Shown here piece by piece: positions 7,804 through 14,993 of a stretch of DNA of 20,764 nt (position 1 is its first letter; each line of letters begins with the position of its first letter). The DNA lies in the NCBI GenBank assembly GCA_003973505.1, contig QNXT01000063.1:1-20764 (forward strand), given 5' to 3'. The notes below the pieces were generated by a model that saw nothing but the letters and a program-made list of their open reading frames with translations, ran no database searches and was not told the origin of the DNA. Source of the stretch: Bacteroidota bacterium (GTDB lineage Bacteria > Bacteroidota > Bacteroidia > Bacteroidales > UBA1556). Position numbers and translations under genes: made by a program.

Positions 7804-9015
7804 ATGGAAAGCATCAGAGAAATATTTAGAATTGGTCGTGGCCCCTCAAGCAGCCATACTATGGGACCCGTTCGTGCCGCTAAGCAATATCGTGATAAAC
7901 ATAATGAAGCCTTAAGTTTCAAAGTTACCCTCTATGGTAGTTTGGCTCTTACTGGCAAAGGTCACTTGACTGATATTGCTATTATTGAGGAGCTAAAACC
8001 TGCTGATGTGGAAATAGTGTGGAAAAAGAATGAGTATAAGGATTTTCATCCCAATGCTTTAGAATTTGAAGTTACCGATGAGGGTGCTGATACTGATAAA
8101 TGGTTGGTTTACAGTGTTGGTGGTGGGAAAATCGTGGATGATAAGAATAAAGATATTCAGCCCAAAATGATTTATAAAGAACGTTCGATGCAAGATGTGT
8201 TGGACTATTATAAAAAAACAGGAAAAACCTTTTGGGAGTTGGTGTATGAAACTGAAGGCGATGCAGTACGTTTGCATTTGAAGCAAGTTTGGGAAGTAAT
8301 GCAAGCGGCGATTGCACGAGGCTTGGATCAAGAAGGATTGATTCCTGGTGGTTTAAAACTACAGCGTAAATCAGCATCCTATTATTCCAAATCGCAGACA
8401 CTTACGGGTCATGCAAAAACAGCAAGCAAAGTATTTTCATATGCCTTGGCTGTATCGGAAGAAAATGCAGCAGGAGGTGTTGTGGTAACAGCTCCCACTT
8501 GTGGTTCGTGTGGGATTTTACCAGCGGTATTAAAAATTAGTCAAGAGCATTATCAAGCCGATGAGGCTAAAATTCTTAGAGCTTTAGCCACAGCGGGTTT
8601 GGTCGGAAATATTGTCAAGCATAATGCATCCATCTCAGGAGCCGAAGTGGGCTGTCAGGGCGAAGTAGGAACGGCTTGTGCTATGGCTGCCGCAGCGGCT
8701 ACACAATTAGCTGGTGGTTCGCCTGCACAAATTGAATATGCTGCCGAAATGGGATTGGAGCATCATTTGGGATTGACCTGCGACCCCATCAATGGGTTGG
8801 TGCAAATTCCTTGTATCGAGCGAAATGTACATGCAGCCATGCGCGCATTTGATTCGGCTCGGTATGCAATACTATCTGATGGCAAACACTTTATCGGCTT
8901 CGATGTGGTAACAAAAGTAATGAAGCAAACAGGAAAAGATATGCCTAGCCCTTACAGGGAAACTGCTTTGGGAGGATTGGCTAAATATGGCGATGGAGAT
9001 TTTGTGGATAATTAG
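7804..9015 (+). CDS. sdaA: L-serine dehydratase, iron-sulfur dependent, single-chain
   Basis: Deaminates L-serine to pyruvate and ammonia using a [4Fe-4S] cluster in the cytoplasm. The beta-type domain is N-terminal (GPSSSHTMGPV at 14-24), and the alpha-type catalytic domain begins around residue 180 (LIPGGLKLQRKSA). Candidate cluster cysteines lie in PTCGSCG (C233, C236) and CDPINGLVQIPC (C326, C337). The 403-residue length is somewhat shorter than the E. coli enzymes of about 455 and fits the compact beta-alpha form. Pyruvate from serine would supply reduced ferredoxin for the neighbouring Rnf complex (inference). The gene is convergent with rnfA, with a palindromic terminator between them. 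Confidence 0.94.
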   Translation: MESIREIFRIGRGPSSSHTMGPVRAAKQYRDKHNEALSFKVTLYGSLALTGKGHLTDIAIIEELKPADVEIVWKKNEYKDFHPNALEFEVTDEGADTDKWLVYSVGGGKIVDDKNKDIQPKMIYKERSMQDVLDYYKKTGKTFWELVYETEGDAVRLHLKQVWEVMQAAIARGLDQEGLIPGGLKLQRKSASYYSKSQTLTGHAKTASKVFSYALAVSEENAAGGVVVTAPTCGSCGILPAVLKISQEHYQADEAKILRALATAGLVGNIVKHNASISGAEVGCQGEVGTACAMAAAAATQLAGGSPAQIEYAAEMGLEHHLGLTCDPINGLVQIPCIERNVHAAMRAFDSARYAILSDGKHFIGFDVVTKVMKQTGKDMPSPYRETALGGLAKYGDGDFVDN

Positions 9016-9072
9016 CTTCGACCTTTCGGTAAACTCAAGGTAAACAAAGCTTGGCTCCTGAGCTTGTCGAAG
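9016..9072 (+). repeat. TTCGACAAGCTCAGG-type palindromic intergenic repeat
   Basis: CTTCGAC (9016-9022) and GTCGAAG (9066-9072) form inverted arms; inside them CTCAAGG (9034-9040) faces CCTGAG (9057-9062). The right arm read on the minus strand is CTTCGACAAGCTCAGG, a short palindromic motif I recognise as scattered in many bacterial genomes. The left arm is degenerate. It begins one base after the sdaA stop codon. Confidence 0.55.
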
Positions 9073-9111
9073 GACAGCTAACAGCTTCTGACTTTCAATA
9101 AACTTAAGGTT

Positions 9112-9165
9112 AAAAAAAGCCGCAAATACACGAATCATTTATTCGCGCATTAGCGGCCTTTTGTT
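9112..9165. terminator. Bidirectional terminator between sdaA and rnfA, built on a REP-like palindrome
   Basis: Arms 9119-9135 and 9141-9157 pair at 14 of 17 positions around the loop CATTT. On the + strand the stem is followed by CTTTTGTTTT; on the - strand it is followed by a run of seven T (plus-strand A-run 9112-9118). This suits termination of both converging transcripts. The stem is also a copy of the ATTCG-palindrome found again at 11961-11998. Confidence 0.72.
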
Positions 9166-9183
9166 TTATACAATTTGTATTTC

Positions 9184-9756
9184 TTAAGCCAAGCCTGTAA
9201 ATCCCATAAAGGCCAAGGCCAATATTCCACCAACGATTAATGCGGCGGGTACACCACGCATTCCTTCGGGTACTTCCATCAATTCTAAGTGCTCACGTAT
9301 GCCTGAGAAAAGAATCATAGCCAAACCAAAACCAATGGAATTTCCTACAGCAAAAATAACGCCTTCGATAAGCGAAAAATCTTTCTGAACAGTTAGTATT
9401 GCCACACCTAAAACAGCACAGTTGGTTGTGATAAGAGGTAAAAAGATACCCAATGCCTGATACATTGCAGGAGAAACTTTTTTGAGGATAATTTCCACCA
9501 TTTGCACTAGAGCTGCAATAACTAAAATAAAGGTAATAGTTTGTAGAAATTGCAAATCAAAAGCATTCAAAATATAGTGCTGAATCAACCAGGTTACCAT
9601 GGTGGCAATGGTAAGTACAAACATTACGGCCCCGCTCATTCCTACCGAAGTAGAAACTTTGCCCGATACGCCTAAGAACGGACATATTCCCAAAAACTGG
9701 GATAAAACAATATTGTTTACAAAAACAGCTGCGATTATAATAACGATATATTCCAT
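9184..9756 (-). CDS. rnfA: Rnf complex membrane subunit RnfA
   Basis: Integral membrane subunit of the Rnf ferredoxin:NAD+ oxidoreductase, which couples electron transfer to Na+ or H+ export. The 190-residue protein is almost wholly hydrophobic with about six transmembrane segments. It carries the two conserved intramembrane Cys motifs, LGICPFLG (C25) and TTNCAVLG (C113); together with the matching pair in RnfE these bind a membrane-embedded [2Fe-2S] cluster. It is the last gene of rnfBCDGEA, 4 nt after rnfE, and is followed by the shared terminator with sdaA. NqrE is a homologue, but the rnfB/rnfC neighbours decide for Rnf. Confidence 0.94.
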   Translation of the reverse strand: MEYIVIIIAAVFVNNIVLSQFLGICPFLGVSGKVSTSVGMSGAVMFVLTIATMVTWLIQHYILNAFDLQFLQTITFILVIAALVQMVEIILKKVSPAMYQALGIFLPLITTNCAVLGVAILTVQKDFSLIEGVIFAVGNSIGFGLAMILFSGIREHLELMEVPEGMRGVPAALIVGGILALAFMGFTGLA

Positions 9757-9760
9757 AAGG

Positions 9761-10366
9761 CTATTTGTTTAATTTTCTTGATAAAGCGATTAAATAGGCA
9801 AGCACAATAAATGCTCCTGGTGCAAGTACAAAGGCAATCATGGTCATGGGGTTACCATCAGCATCTTTTGGGAAAACATTTAGTGCAATATTAAATATAG
9901 CATCGGAGCCTAATATCTCACGAATACCACCCAAAAGGGTTAGTGACAGGGCAAAGCCCAAACCCATTCCCAATCCATCGAGGATTGAAGGCCAAACTTT
10001 ATTTTTTGATGCAAAAGCTTCGGCGCGACCTAGTACAACGCAGTTTACTACGATGAGTGGGATAAATAAGCCCAAGCTTTCGTGTAAAGATGGTAAATAA
10101 CCTTGCATCAATAAATCGACAATGGTTACAAAGGAGGCAATAATTACAATAAATGCAGGAATTCGCACTTTATCAGGAATAAAATTGCTTACCGATGAAA
10201 CCGCAATATTGGACATTACCAAAACAAAAGTAGTTGCCAAACCCATTCCCAAGCCATTGAATGCAGAGGTTGTTACCCCAAGGGTAGGGCAGAGTCCTAA
10301 AAGTAGAACCAATACGGGATTTTCTTTGAATAATCCTCGACTGAGTATCTGCAAATTATTATTCAT
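9761..10366 (-). CDS. rnfE: Rnf complex membrane subunit RnfE
   Basis: Paralogue of RnfA inserted in the membrane with inverted topology. The 201 residues contain LLLGLCPTLG (C26) and VVNCVVLGRAEAF (C109), the partner cysteines of the intramembrane cluster, plus about six hydrophobic segments and a short basic C-terminus. It overlaps the end of rnfG by 8 nt and precedes rnfA by 4 nt, so translation of the three genes is probably coupled. Length and motifs are ordinary for the family; NqrD is the related alternative, excluded by the operon. Confidence 0.94.
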   Translation of the reverse strand: MNNNLQILSRGLFKENPVLVLLLGLCPTLGVTTSAFNGLGMGLATTFVLVMSNIAVSSVSNFIPDKVRIPAFIVIIASFVTIVDLLMQGYLPSLHESLGLFIPLIVVNCVVLGRAEAFASKNKVWPSILDGLGMGLGFALSLTLLGGIREILGSDAIFNIALNVFPKDADGNPMTMIAFVLAPGAFIVLAYLIALSRKLNK

Positions 10367-10952
10367 GTTTTCCTCCTTTCTTTTTTTGCGCCATCAAAGC
10401 ATCATAAGCTCGTTTGGTAGCATCACAAAATGCTCTTGAACTGATGGTTGCTGCGGTAATAGCATCTACATCGCCACCATCTTTGGTAACTTTAAGTTTG
10501 TAGTTAGCTGGATTTTTTCCACTAAACTGATTACTCCAATTGGATACTTTTTTCTCCATTTTATTACCCAGTCCGGGAGTTTCTTTATGTTGTAAAACCG
10601 CTGTGTTGATGATGGTTCCATCAGGAGCAAATCCTACCATAATTTTGAAAACCCCACTAAAACCCTTTTCGGTATATGTTGCAATGGCTGTTCCAACCAA
10701 GCTGTCGTTTGCATAAGCCTGATAGAAGGTAAGTGAGTCTTTTCCTGTTGATGGCATTACTTTATAAGTAACCAAGGTGTCAAATGAAGGAACAACATTT
10801 CCAATGGCTTGTTCCAATTTTTTTTGCTTTGCTGCTTCAATCACATCAAAGGTTTGCACATATACAAAGCCTAAAGCTAAGCCTGATATCGCCACTACGA
10901 TAAACAGACGGATTACCATATTCGTAAAATTCGATTCCGGTTTTTTAGACAT
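10359..10952 (-). CDS. rnfG: Rnf complex FMN-binding subunit RnfG
   Basis: Membrane-anchored flavoprotein: one N-terminal transmembrane helix at about residues 12-32, then an extracytoplasmic FMN-binding domain. The covalent FMN attachment motif is DAITAATIS near the C-terminus, with the expected acceptor Thr169; the usual motif is S/T-G-A-T, here with Ala in place of Gly. GTIINTAVLQHKETPGLG is the conserved beta-hairpin preceding it. The length is 197 residues. It overlaps rnfD by 8 nt at its start and rnfE by 8 nt at its end. The lysine/glycine-rich tail is unremarkable. Confidence 0.93.
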   Translation of the reverse strand: MSKKPESNFTNMVIRLFIVVAISGLALGFVYVQTFDVIEAAKQKKLEQAIGNVVPSFDTLVTYKVMPSTGKDSLTFYQAYANDSLVGTAIATYTEKGFSGVFKIMVGFAPDGTIINTAVLQHKETPGLGNKMEKKVSNWSNQFSGKNPANYKLKVTKDGGDVDAITAATISSRAFCDATKRAYDALMAQKKKGGKHE

Positions 10953-11943
10953 GTTTTACCTCCTTTCCAAAACGTTTGGGTTTGAATGCATTATTAAGAT
11001 GGGGGACTACTGCATTCATTAATAGAATGGCAAAGGAAACGCCCTCAGGATAAGCTCCCCACACACGAATGATAATTGTTAAAATTCCTACTCCGGCACC
11101 AAATATCAGTTGAGCCTTGCCTGTCATGGGCGAGGTAACCATATCGGTCGCCATAAAAAATACACCCAGCATGATTCCTCCCGTAAGTAAATGAAAAAGG
11201 GGATTAACATATTGTTCGGGATTGATAAGCCATAAAATGCCAGAGAATATTACCACTGAGCCTAAGAAACTAACAGGAATTTGCCAAGTTATAATCTTGC
11301 GAATAAGCATATAAATACCGCCCAACAAGAGAAGGAAAGCTGAAACCTCACCAAGTGAACCTCCTGTTTGACCAAAGAAAAGCTGTGTATAATCAGGAAT
11401 TTGATGCATTAAATCAGCCATTTTATCACCATTCTTCAATCCTTCTTTCACAATTCCCAAAGGCGTTGCACCTGTCACTGCGTCTAATGCCATAGGAAAT
11501 CCCTTTTCCACTACCGGAAAGGAAGTCATTTGTGCAGGAAATGAAATAAGAAGAAAAACACGACCTACTAATGCAGGATTAAAAGGGTTTTTCCCCAATC
11601 CCCCAAACGACATTTTCGCTACACCAATGGCAATAAGCGAACCAATAATAATAATCCATATTGGTAAGTTTGAAGGGACATTAAAAGCCAATAATATTCC
11701 TGTAATTACAGCTGATCCGTCAAGAATATCAGGTTTTTGCTTCATAATAAAGCGTGCAATAAGATACTCAAATAACATTGCAGAAGCCACTGCGACCAAT
11801 GTTACTTTTATGGCTCCCAAACCAAAATAGTAAAAGGACGCCAACATGGCTGGTATCATGGCAATAACCACGCCCCACATCATTTTTCGTACACTCAAAC
11901 CACCATGTATATGTGGTGAGCCAGAAACGGTTAATAATCCCAT
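10945..11943 (-). CDS. rnfD: Rnf complex membrane subunit RnfD
   Basis: Multi-pass membrane subunit with a covalently bound FMN, thought to form part of the ion path. The motif DAVTGATPLG holds the acceptor Thr160, and SPHIHGGLSVRKMMW is the usual N-terminal signature. The frame stays open to an ATG at 11991, but that would add 16 residues encoded by a palindromic repeat (11961-11998). The ATG at 11943 gives the family-like start MGLLTVSGSPH and a normal length of 332 residues, so it is chosen. An A-rich leader, AAATAAACATAATAAAA, precedes it. NqrB is the homologue, excluded by context. Confidence 0.93.
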   Translation of the reverse strand: MGLLTVSGSPHIHGGLSVRKMMWGVVIAMIPAMLASFYYFGLGAIKVTLVAVASAMLFEYLIARFIMKQKPDILDGSAVITGILLAFNVPSNLPIWIIIIGSLIAIGVAKMSFGGLGKNPFNPALVGRVFLLISFPAQMTSFPVVEKGFPMALDAVTGATPLGIVKEGLKNGDKMADLMHQIPDYTQLFFGQTGGSLGEVSAFLLLLGGIYMLIRKIITWQIPVSFLGSVVIFSGILWLINPEQYVNPLFHLLTGGIMLGVFFMATDMVTSPMTGKAQLIFGAGVGILTIIIRVWGAYPEGVSFAILLMNAVVPHLNNAFKPKRFGKEVKHV

Positions 11944-11960
11944 TTTTATTATGTTTATTT

Positions 11961-11998
11961 GTTGCCAATGCACGAATATTAATTCGCACATTCGCAGC
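11961..11998. repeat. REP-like ATTCG palindrome between rnfC and rnfD
   Basis: The core CGAAT-ATTA-ATTCG (11973-11986) is extended by paired blocks AATG/CATT and GTTGC/GCAGC separated by mismatches. It is clearly related to 9119-9157: read on the minus strand both follow GCnGCnAATGnGCGAAT, then a short loop, then ATTCGTGnATT. Lying inside the rnf operon, it may act on mRNA processing or stability rather than termination, as no T-run follows on the minus strand. Confidence 0.65.
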
Positions 11999-12007
11999 TA
12001 TTGTTTT

Positions 12008-13345
12008 TTATTTTCTACCTCTTGTTCTAATCAATAAACTTGTGTTTGCCTTTCCTAAACGGATATGGTCTAATAATGGACGACCTGATGGACAGGTATA
12101 TACACATGAACCACATTCGATACAATCCATTATTCGTTCCTGCTCGCAGCGTTCATTTTGTCCTTGACGAGCAATAATGCTTAATAAATAAGGCTCTAAT
12201 CCCATAGGACAAACGGTCATGCATTTTCCACAACGAATACAATTTTGAACAGCTACACGCTTTGATTCTTCTTTTTTCATTAGTAAAACAGCGGATGTTC
12301 CTTTAGTAACAGGAGCATCTAAAGCCACTAATGCTTTTCCCATCATGGGGCCACCATTTATTACTTTGCCTGTTTTCTCCATATCGCAATCGGCTAAGGG
12401 CAACAAATTGGAAATGGGAGTGCCAAGGCGTACTCGAAAGTTGGAAGGCTTTCCAACGGTTTTACCTGTTACCGTAACAATACGTTCTACCAATGGTTTA
12501 TTCTTTTGTACGGCTTCATATATGGCATAAGCCGTTCCTACATTATTCACTACACAGCCTACATCAGAAGGTAATTTACCTGATGGGATTTGGCGTTTTA
12601 AAACAGCGTCAATAAGCTGCTTTTCGCCACCTTGAGGGTATTGAACTTTTAATGGCTCAACGGAAATTCCTTGGTATTGGCTGGCAATTTTACGCAAATG
12701 CTCAATGGCATCAGGCTTATTATTTTCGATGCCAATAATGGCTTTATCCACCGCCAATGCTTTCATCATAATGCGAATACCAACCATCAATTCTTCCCCT
12801 TTTTCCAACATTAGTCGTTCATCGGCAGTAATATAAGGTTCACATTCTACGCCATTTATAATTAGGTATTCCACTTGGCGACCTTCAGGTATCATATATT
12901 TTACATGCGAAGGGAAAGTGGCTCCTCCCAATCCTACGATTCCGCAATCGTGAATACGTTGGATAATAGCATCTTTATCAAGAGTAATATCTTTTATAAG
13001 TTCCTCTGTATTATTGATATCTTCTTCCCAATCATCACCCTGCACTTCAATTATGACCGATTCGCGACGGAAACCAGATGAATCGACACGAGGTTCAATT
13101 TTTAGCACTTTGCCGGATACTGGTGAATGAATATCTGCTGAAATAAATGCTTCACCTTTAGCTAAAAGGGTTCCCACTTTCACCATTTCGCCTCGTTTTA
13201 CTTGCACTTTGGCAGGGGCTCCCAAATGTTGTGATAAGGGAACAACTGCTATATCGGGCAAGGGCACTTCTTGTATGGCCACAGCTGATGATAGCTTTTG
13301 CTCTGGTGGATGAATACCTCCTATTCTGAATGTTTTTAGCTTCAT
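12008..13345 (-). CDS. rnfC: Rnf complex NADH/FMN subunit RnfC
   Basis: Peripheral cytoplasmic subunit where NAD+ is reduced. The N-terminal region has the barrel-sandwich part (HSPVSGKVLKIEP). The NuoF-like flavin/nucleotide part includes GIVGLGGATFPSHVKY and NGVECEPYITADERLML. Two C-terminal [4Fe-4S] motifs follow: CIRCGKCMTVCP (about 369) and CIECGSCVYTCP (about 408). The 445 residues match the short Bacteroidota/Clostridia form; the long repetitive C-terminus of proteobacterial RsxC is absent. It starts 55 nt after rnfB and ends 64 nt before the chosen rnfD start. Confidence 0.95.
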   Translation of the reverse strand: MKLKTFRIGGIHPPEQKLSSAVAIQEVPLPDIAVVPLSQHLGAPAKVQVKRGEMVKVGTLLAKGEAFISADIHSPVSGKVLKIEPRVDSSGFRRESVIIEVQGDDWEEDINNTEELIKDITLDKDAIIQRIHDCGIVGLGGATFPSHVKYMIPEGRQVEYLIINGVECEPYITADERLMLEKGEELMVGIRIMMKALAVDKAIIGIENNKPDAIEHLRKIASQYQGISVEPLKVQYPQGGEKQLIDAVLKRQIPSGKLPSDVGCVVNNVGTAYAIYEAVQKNKPLVERIVTVTGKTVGKPSNFRVRLGTPISNLLPLADCDMEKTGKVINGGPMMGKALVALDAPVTKGTSAVLLMKKEESKRVAVQNCIRCGKCMTVCPMGLEPYLLSIIARQGQNERCEQERIMDCIECGSCVYTCPSGRPLLDHIRLGKANTSLLIRTRGRK

Positions 13346-13378
13346 AATGGGTCTGATATTTTATAGATGGTGGATGGT

Positions 13379-13402
13379 AAAGGCAATTATTAAATTGCTT
13401 TT
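13379..13402 (-). other. Hairpin at the rnfB stop codon
   Basis: Arms 13379-13388 and 13393-13402 pair over 10 positions (one G-T wobble) around the loop ATTA. The stem includes two bases of the rnfB stop codon. On the minus strand only TTT follows, so it is a weak terminator at best; it could be an mRNA processing or stability element in the rnfB-rnfC gap. Confidence 0.4.
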
Positions 13403-14273
13403 ACGATACGACCAATTTAATTTCTTCCTTGTCTTTTTTATCTCCCTTAGGTTTTCTAGGCTTAAAACTCACTTCGTGAATGGCATCTGTTGGACAAACT
13501 TCCACACATTTGCGACAAAGTGTGCATGCTTCGTAATTGATATAGGCCAAGAAATTAGTAACATCAATAGCATCGAAGTTACAAACCTTAACACAGGCTT
13601 TACAACCAATACATGCCACACTACAATTTTGTTTGGCAAGAGGCCCTTTTTCTTTATTAACGCAGGCTACGAAAATCCGTTTTTCCTTAGGTCCACGATT
13701 TCGAAGTTCCAGAATGTCTCTTGGACAAGCCTCCACACAAGCGCCACATGCTACACAGTTTACTTTTACCACCGGAAGATTCGTTTCAGGATCCATATAC
13801 ATGGCATCGAAGTCACAGGCATCTACACATTCACCACCACCCAAACAACCGAATTGACAACCTCCGGTTCCAGCGGTTAAATTGTGAGTAAATGAACAGG
13901 TAACATCTCCATCATATTCGAATTTTGGAATGGAATTTTTTATTGAGCCGTTGCATCGTAGAACGGCTATTTGTGGAGCTTTTTCTGGAGCTTCTACTCC
14001 CAAAATAGGAGCCAATGATTTCATTAAATCGTTACCGCCTACAGGACAATAGAAACCTTCCATTGATTCGGCTTTCACCAAGCCTTCGGCAAAGGCTCGG
14101 CATCCAGCAAAGCCACATCCTCCACAATTGGCTCCGGGTAAGGCTTCGTCTATATCGTCGATTTTTGGATCTTCGATTACCTTAAACTTTTGTGCGATAA
14201 AATAAAGCACAATAGCAGCCAATATACCTATGGCACTGAGTACAATCAGTGCACTTAGAATCGTATTATTCAT
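13401..14273 (-). CDS. rnfB: Rnf complex ferredoxin-accepting Fe-S subunit RnfB
   Basis: Takes electrons from reduced ferredoxin and passes them into the membrane part of Rnf. One N-terminal membrane anchor lies at about residues 5-27, followed by the NqrF/RnfB-type cluster motif NCGGCGFAGC (C50, C53, C58, with C76). After it come four cysteine-rich ferredoxin-type motif blocks: CQFGCLGGGECVDAC, CVACGACVEACP, CSVACIGCKACVKVC and CTLCRKCVEVCP. This is richer in clusters than the roughly 190-residue proteobacterial RsxB and matches anaerobe-type RnfB proteins of about 290 residues. The C-terminal tail is lysine-rich. It is the first gene of rnfBCDGEA; a TAnnTTTG element lies 38 nt upstream of the ATG. 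Confidence 0.95.
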   Translation of the reverse strand: MNNTILSALIVLSAIGILAAIVLYFIAQKFKVIEDPKIDDIDEALPGANCGGCGFAGCRAFAEGLVKAESMEGFYCPVGGNDLMKSLAPILGVEAPEKAPQIAVLRCNGSIKNSIPKFEYDGDVTCSFTHNLTAGTGGCQFGCLGGGECVDACDFDAMYMDPETNLPVVKVNCVACGACVEACPRDILELRNRGPKEKRIFVACVNKEKGPLAKQNCSVACIGCKACVKVCNFDAIDVTNFLAYINYEACTLCRKCVEVCPTDAIHEVSFKPRKPKGDKKDKEEIKLVVS

Positions 14274-14311
14274 TTAATTATCTTTGATAACTAATATTGT
14301 GATTTCGCTAA

Positions 14312-14319
14312 CAAATGTA
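14312..14319 (-). promoter_or_regulatory. Putative -7 element of the rnf operon promoter
   Basis: On the minus strand this reads TACATTTG, matching TAnnTTTG, 38 nt before the rnfB ATG at 14273. No convincing -33 element is visible. A promoter here would let rnf be expressed separately from rseC, whose stop is 271 nt upstream of rnfB. Confidence 0.45.
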
Positions 14320-14544
14320 AAAACAATTCGGGAATACTAGTTGCTATTTGAAGATAAATTTTTGTACAGTAAATAGTTGATATACTGATTAGTGTGTTTA
14401 TTGAAAACAATTGTTTGTTTGAAGGTGATTTTATATGTTTGATTTATTGATTGTTAGTTTTTATTTAGAGGTGTTCTAAATTTTATTAATGAGGAAATAT
14501 AAGTTTTATAAATCGTAATAGGTAGAAAATCAATATGATATGGA

Positions 14545-14961
14545 TTATACTATTTTAAATGAGAAGTGGTTTCTAATCTTTTCTTTTAAAATATAGACTA
14601 AAAAGTAGTAGGGAATCAACATTCCTAAAGCAATAAGTCCAACCAAACCTTCATTATCAGTAAATTCTAATCCAACAATAAGTGTAAATAGTAAAACAAA
14701 AAAGGGTAGGATATAGCCAATAAAAACGGCTACAAAACCTTTGTTTTGATCAAGGGCAACTACAACAGCATCTCCAATTTTATAGTCTTGCTTTCCTGTA
14801 TTTCTAACTTCCACAATTTTCTCCTCTATATCGGAGACAGAGCAACTTGATTTTGCAGTACAGGAAACACAACCCGCTTTAGAAATTATTCGAACAGAAA
14901 TGATTTTATCATCAATACTTTGAATAAAACCATCGTGGGTTATTTGATTTGCAGAATTCAT
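14545..14961 (-). CDS. rseC: RseC/MucC-like SoxR-reducing-system membrane protein
   Basis: A 138-residue protein of the RseC/MucC family, which in other bacteria is linked to the Rsx/Rnf system and to sigma-E control. It has an N-terminal cytoplasmic part with the cysteine motif GCVSCTAKSSCSV (C-x2-C-x5-C), a beta-rich stretch, then two transmembrane helices (FIGYILPFFVLLFTLIVGL and GLVGLIALGMLIPYYFLVYI). The frame is open to 15018, but that start would overlap the upstream gene and add a non-family hydrophobic stretch, so the ATG at 14961 (MNSANQITHDGF) is chosen. It lies upstream of rnfB on the same strand, the usual Bacteroidota arrangement, which supports a role with Rnf (inference). Confidence 0.85.
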   Translation of the reverse strand: MNSANQITHDGFIQSIDDKIISVRIISKAGCVSCTAKSSCSVSDIEEKIVEVRNTGKQDYKIGDAVVVALDQNKGFVAVFIGYILPFFVLLFTLIVGLEFTDNEGLVGLIALGMLIPYYFLVYILKEKIRNHFSFKIV

Positions 14962-14993
14962 AGTGTTTAATTTATTAAGCGTTTGAAACAGAT

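Noticed and set aside
11944..11991. Longer RnfD start at 11991
   Set aside because: The extra residues are encoded by a REP-like palindrome and do not match RnfD N-termini.
13347..13880. 177-residue open frame on the plus strand
   Set aside because: Antisense to rnfB; its repeated Thr/Phe pattern mirrors the cysteine motifs of RnfB.
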